DNA from: Bacillus massiliglaciei
GTDB lineage: Bacteria > Bacillota > Bacilli > Bacillales > DSM-1321
NCBI RefSeq assembly: GCF_900098925.1
Contig: NZ_LT622360.1
Span: 46,384-110,383 of the forward strand
Reading direction: 5' to 3'
DNA length: 64,000 nt
Shown: piece by piece, positions 60,802 to 64,000 of the stretch
How positions within the stretch are numbered: the stretch's first letter is position 1
Layout: every line of letters starts with the position of its first letter
The notes under the pieces: model-generated
Databases searched by the model: none
What the model was told of the DNA's origin: nothing
What the model saw: only the letters and a program-made list of their open reading frames with translations
Position numbers and translations under genes: made by a program

Positions 60802-60931
60802 ATTGAATCCCCTTCCTGACATTGTTATTTGTTTTTTTCCCTAATTTTGAAAAACAAAACGTAATAGGTCAAGATGCCGGTTCATCAATCATACAAATAA
60901 AGGGAGGCACCTTATTTAGAAGGGGGATTGT

Positions 60932-61975
60932 ATGGATCGTTCCAATATTATTAGATGGGCTTGGATCATAACGATTGTACTGGTTTCCATCCTGCTTATC
61001 CCTTTTTCCCTTGTCCTCATTTTCGCTTTTTTTACAGCGCTGATGTTAGATCGTCTCGTAGCTTTTCTATGTAAAAGAGGAGGACTGAGCCGAATTTGGG
61101 CTGTACTGGGATCTTTCTTGATATTTATTGGAGGGGCCGCAGGATTGCTTTATTTCTCAGTATCCGTGCTGGTTAAACAAATCCTCGTATTTTCAGATAA
61201 GCTCCCGGCGATTTTAAGGGAATTATATACGGGCACACTTTTGCCGGCGATTAAAAGGTGGGAATATTACAGCGAAGCAATGCCGGCTAATGTCATGAAA
61301 TCCGTGGAAAACGCAGCAGAGAGGGGAATCAATTCTTTAGAGGGACTCGCGCAGAACATCGTGGAGAGTATTCTTCAGATGGCGGCATCTGTACCTGGTT
61401 TATTTATTGATATTCTGATCTATCTGATTGCCTTATTTTTGTTCAGTCTGGAACTTCCTGTCATCAAGAAAGGAATCAGGCAAATGTTCAGGGAAGCCAC
61501 CTATCAGAAAATCATGATGGTGTATAAGGATTTAATGAAAGCAGCAATGGGATTTCTCAAGGCACAAATATTGCTTAGTCTGATTACCTTCATTCTGGCT
61601 CTGGCCGGACTGATGATCCTTCATATTCCTTATCCGATGATTTGGTCACTTGTCATAGTCTGTGTCGATATTCTTCCCATACTGGGTACAGGTTCTGTTT
61701 TAGTACCTTGGGCGCTTTTTCTCTTTTTTCAGGGGAGTGAGCATCTGGCAATCGGCTTGATTATTTTATTTTTCATCATTACGGTCACGAGAAGGGTGAT
61801 CGAACCGAAGGTGTACTCAGCTAATCTAGGGTTGACTCCGCTTGCCTCCTTGATCAGCCTCTATGTAGGATTTAAGCTGCTTGGCTTTTTTGGCTTATTC
61901 ATCGGACCGGCATTTGTTATCATTTTTGAGACACTAAAAAGGGCAGGCATCATCAAGTTTCAAGTAAAAATCTAA
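60932..61975 (+). CDS. ytvI: AI-2E family / sporulation integral membrane protein YtvI
   Basis: The 347-residue protein has the 8-TM AI-2E transporter (PerM) architecture: two TMs at the N-terminus, an amphipathic middle (LPAILRELYTGTLLPAIKRW) and conserved C-terminal motifs (GFLKAQILLSLITFILALAG, ILPILGTGSVLVPWALFLFF, RRVIEPKVYSANLGLTPLAS). The last matches the YtvI subgroup linked to sporulation. AGAAGGGGG precedes the ATG. Substrate unknown. Confidence 0.9.
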   Translation: MDRSNIIRWAWIITIVLVSILLIPFSLVLIFAFFTALMLDRLVAFLCKRGGLSRIWAVLGSFLIFIGGAAGLLYFSVSVLVKQILVFSDKLPAILRELYTGTLLPAIKRWEYYSEAMPANVMKSVENAAERGINSLEGLAQNIVESILQMAASVPGLFIDILIYLIALFLFSLELPVIKKGIRQMFREATYQKIMMVYKDLMKAAMGFLKAQILLSLITFILALAGLMILHIPYPMIWSLVIVCVDILPILGTGSVLVPWALFLFFQGSEHLAIGLIILFFIITVTRRVIEPKVYSANLGLTPLASLISLYVGFKLLGFFGLFIGPAFVIIFETLKRAGIIKFQVKI

Positions 61976-61979
61976 TCTT

Positions 61980-62126
61980 TCAGACGGGGTTATTTTTCTT
62001 TAATTCCTTTGTGTGTTTTATGATTTTTCCGCTGCCTTCACACTTTATGCAATTTCTTGAAAAGAATTGCAGGTAAGGGACTTTTCCTGAGCCATGGCAA
62101 GATGGACAAATCGAAACAATTTTCAT
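61980..62126 (-). CDS. 48-residue peptide with two CxxCxGxGK zinc motifs
   Basis: A small ORF encodes MKIVSICPSCHGSGKVPYLQ, then FFSRNCIKCEGSGKIIKHTK and a basic tail. The two CxxCxGxGK units are those of a DnaJ-type zinc finger, so the four cysteines should bind one zinc ion. AAGGAGGGAAAAC precedes the ATG at 62124-62126, a near-perfect site. It is convergent with ytvI, 4 bases from its stop. Stand-alone two-motif peptides of this kind occur in bacilli but their role is unknown. Confidence 0.8.
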   Translation of the reverse strand: MKIVSICPSCHGSGKVPYLQFFSRNCIKCEGSGKIIKHTKELKKNNPV

Positions 62127-62289
62127 GTTTTCCCTCCTTGCTTTCATAGTAGAAAACTAAATACCTGTCTTATTTCAGAATAGCTATGTGATATATCTTA
62201 CGCATTTTGATGGAAAAGTTTCTTCACTGAACTGTATTTAGAAACCTATTTTTCATTGCAGAAAGTGTACAGATATAGCAGCCCTTTTA

Positions 62290-62324
62290 AAAAAAGCCCC
62301 GTCCTCGTTAGGAGGCGGGGCTTT
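62290..62324 (-). terminator. Terminator after the CNNM/CorC-type gene
   Basis: On the minus strand AAAGCCCCGCCTCC pairs with GAGGACGGGGCTTT, followed by a T run. Confidence 0.9.
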
Positions 62325-62327
62325 GTA

Positions 62328-63692
62328 TTATGAAACGATTTCTGTCTGAGATGTTTGGGCAGGGACCATTGGGAAGTCTTTAATTTCATTTGCAGGCTTA
62401 GCCGGCTTATAAATTTCAATATACCGTACATGGTGTTCTTCCATCTCTTTAATTTTGAAATGGTAAGGCCCATATTCCAATATGTCTCCTTGTCTTGCTT
62501 CATAATTTTCAGTGAGGATCCAGCCGCCCATCGTATCGATGTCTTCATCAATAATATCGATGCCGAGCAGCTCATTAATTTCACTTATCAATACTTTGGC
62601 ATCAATAAGATAATGATCTTCCTTCACTTTTCTGATATCTGGAATTTCGTCCAGGTCAAATTCATCCCGGATATCCCCTACAATTTCTTCAAGGATATCT
62701 TCAACTGTTACAAGACCTGATGTACCGCCGTACTCATCCATAAGGACGGCCATATGAATCCGTTCCTTTTGCATTTTTAGAAGCAAATCATGGATCGGGA
62801 TACTGTCAATAACCCGGATAATAGGGCGAATGAAAGGATCCAGTGTATGGCTTGCAAGGGTGTCCTTATTGACCATGCTGGTAAAAAGCTCTTTCATATT
62901 CACAAGTCCGATCACATGGTCTTTGTCTCCATCAATGACTGGGTAGCGGGTATACTTCTCCTCGGTCATGATTTTAAAGAAATCTTCAAGGGAATCGCCT
63001 TTTGATAATGCTGCGATTTCCGTACGGGGAACCATGATCTCCTTTGCAATTCGATCATCAAATTCAAAAATTTTGTTCACATATTTAAACTCTGACTGGT
63101 TAATTTCACCACTTTTGTAGCTTTCAGATACAATCATGCGCAATTCTTCTTCCGTATGAGCGATATCATGCTCAGACACAGCTTTCAGGCCAAACATTTT
63201 GGTGAGAATCCCAGCTGAACCATTTAATACGAAAATGAATGGAAACATGATTTTGCGAAACCAAATTAATGGCCTTGACAAGTACAAGGTAATCTCTTCC
63301 GCCTTTTGAATAGCTAATGTTTTTGGGGCAAGTTCCCCGATTACCACGTGAATAAAGGTGATAAAGGAAAAAGCAATCGCTATGGCAAGTACGTGTGATA
63401 CGGAAGAAGGGATGCTGATCTGCTTGAAAATCGGCTCTAATAACCGGGCAATGGTTGGTTCACCGAGCCAGCCTAAGCCAAGTGCAGTAATGGTGATTCC
63501 AAGCTGGCAAGCAGAAAGGTATTCATCTAAGTTCGAGATTACCTTTTTTGCAGGGATTGCATTCTTTTTCCCTTCCTCGATCAATTGATCGATCCTTGTG
63601 CTCCTCACTTTAACAATAGCAAACTCTGAAGCTACAAAAAATGCCGTTAAAGCAATTAAAATGGTAATCAGAACCAAGTTTATTATGTCCAA
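62328..63692 (-). CDS. CNNM/CorC-type transporter-associated protein (DUF21-CBS-CorC)
   Basis: The 454-residue protein has an N-terminal DUF21 membrane domain (AFFVASEFAIVKVRSTRIDQ, ALGLGWLGEPTIARLLEP, GELAPKTLAIQKAEEI), a CBS pair (IMVPRTEIAALSKGDS.., VLMDEYGGTSGLVTVEDILE) and a CorC_HlyC C-terminal domain (LDEIPDIRKV, MGGWILTENYEARQGD). Relatives such as MpfA in Staphylococcus and YhdP in B. subtilis are linked to magnesium export. It starts at TTG 63692 after GGGAG. The old name hemolysin is misleading. Confidence 0.92.
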   Translation of the reverse strand: MDIINLVLITILIALTAFFVASEFAIVKVRSTRIDQLIEEGKKNAIPAKKVISNLDEYLSACQLGITITALGLGWLGEPTIARLLEPIFKQISIPSSVSHVLAIAIAFSFITFIHVVIGELAPKTLAIQKAEEITLYLSRPLIWFRKIMFPFIFVLNGSAGILTKMFGLKAVSEHDIAHTEEELRMIVSESYKSGEINQSEFKYVNKIFEFDDRIAKEIMVPRTEIAALSKGDSLEDFFKIMTEEKYTRYPVIDGDKDHVIGLVNMKELFTSMVNKDTLASHTLDPFIRPIIRVIDSIPIHDLLLKMQKERIHMAVLMDEYGGTSGLVTVEDILEEIVGDIRDEFDLDEIPDIRKVKEDHYLIDAKVLISEINELLGIDIIDEDIDTMGGWILTENYEARQGDILEYGPYHFKIKEMEEHHVRYIEIYKPAKPANEIKDFPMVPAQTSQTEIVS

Positions 63693-64000
63693 ATAGTCTC
63701 CCTTAGTTCACCTTAGCGGCGAATAAGGAGTCCACCTCCTAGGTTTCTAAAATATTAGTGATATTTTATTTTTCTTTGCTGTACAGTTTCGCTTTTAATG
63801 TGACGTGCAGAAAGGACAAAAAGAAATTGAACTTTGTGTTTGAAACTGCAACCGTTGCCGGTTAATGTCCATACCTTTGTATAAGGTATATTTCGCCCGC
63901 CAGAATATTGAATTCTTAATGCCCCATCAAATCACCTCGAGTCCGAATTAATGAAATATCTTTATTATAATGAAGAGTAGGTATTTCAGTCAAATCAGCA
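63693..64000. other. Upstream region of the CNNM/CorC-type gene
   Basis: About 300 bp without a supported gene, AT-rich in parts. It contains dyads such as CCTAGGAGGTGGACTCCT (63732-63750 area, minus strand) and AACCGGCAACGGTT. I checked for the M-box Mg riboswitch and could not match its conserved blocks. It may be a leader region. Confidence 0.4.

Noticed and set aside
63693..64000. Possible magnesium (M-box) or yybP-ykoY riboswitch upstream of the CorC-type gene
   Set aside because: Short dyads exist, but the conserved blocks of these riboswitches could not be matched.
1..64000. CRISPR arrays, tRNA or rRNA genes, prophage or defence islands
   Set aside because: No regular spacer arrays, tRNA cloverleaf genes, rRNA sequence, phage structural genes or recognised defence genes were seen.

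Overview
The window looks like a chromosome segment of a spore-forming, low-GC Gram-positive bacterium of the Bacillaceae. The evidence is strong AGGAGG-type ribosome binding sites, many Rho-independent terminators, GTG/TTG starts, sporulation genes (SpoVR, YtvI, a YjcZ-type peptide, a CotF-type coat protein), and blocks resembling Bacillus subtilis neighbourhoods (yhcT-yhcU-yhcX, ywrABCD, the puc purine catabolism cluster). No rRNA, tRNA, CRISPR array or prophage was seen.

Layout. 1-1890: a nearly complete group IIC intron of the Oceanobacillus iheyensis type with its maturase. 2066-4341: a secreted alkaline phosphatase behind PhoP-box-like repeats, then a lipoprotein. 4391-8069: an SBF-family transporter, a BCCT osmolyte transporter and a 3-methyladenine DNA glycosylase. 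8262-12611: proC, then alanine dehydrogenase with an EcsC-family gene and an AdeR-like activator; a perfect 38-bp palindrome lies upstream of ald. 12779-15579: two Pit phosphate permeases around a DUF47 partner. 15970-19112: aldo/keto reductase, a GlsB/YeaQ-type membrane protein, and an IS1182-type element inserted exactly at a terminator hairpin that it duplicated. 19123-25235: yhcT/yhcU/yhcX-like genes, a disulfide-bond pair and phosphoglucomutase. 25575-29827: a YhgE/Pip membrane protein, YhdB, a small unlisted ORF and SpoVR. 30076-33634: a ywrABCD-like chromate transport block with its Lrp-type regulator and a gamma-glutamyltransferase homolog. 33798-43089: a purine degradation cluster (PucM, uricase, OHCU decarboxylase, urate permease, PucR, allantoate amidohydrolase, aminotransferase, allantoinase). 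43423-49793: DedA, a YjcZ peptide, a CDF metal exporter, a two-component system, an Spx paralog lacking the first redox cysteine, and a lone ModB permease. 50004-54557: a cold shock protein and a class I ribonucleotide reductase operon (with flavodoxin) behind a cobalamin riboswitch and terminator. 54916-63692: Mn-type pyrophosphatase, small membrane and regulatory genes, TrhO, a CotF-like protein, YtvI, a 48-residue two-CxxCxGxG peptide and a CNNM/CorC-type protein.

How it fits together. The puc genes convert urate through 5-hydroxyisourate, OHCU and allantoin to ureidoglycine, releasing nitrogen, under PucR. Xanthine dehydrogenase genes are not in the window. Alkaline phosphatase and the Pit/DUF47 genes form a phosphate acquisition theme, and Pho-box-like hexamers recur near them. 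The riboswitch in front of the B12-independent RNR predicts that the genome also carries a B12-dependent class II RNR.

The most interesting unexplained structure is a family of at least five interspersed palindromes (core ATCAAATTTCTC-TGT-GAGAAATTTGAT) in 3' intergenic positions. They show compensatory changes and shared flanks, and two of them bracket the cotF-like gene.
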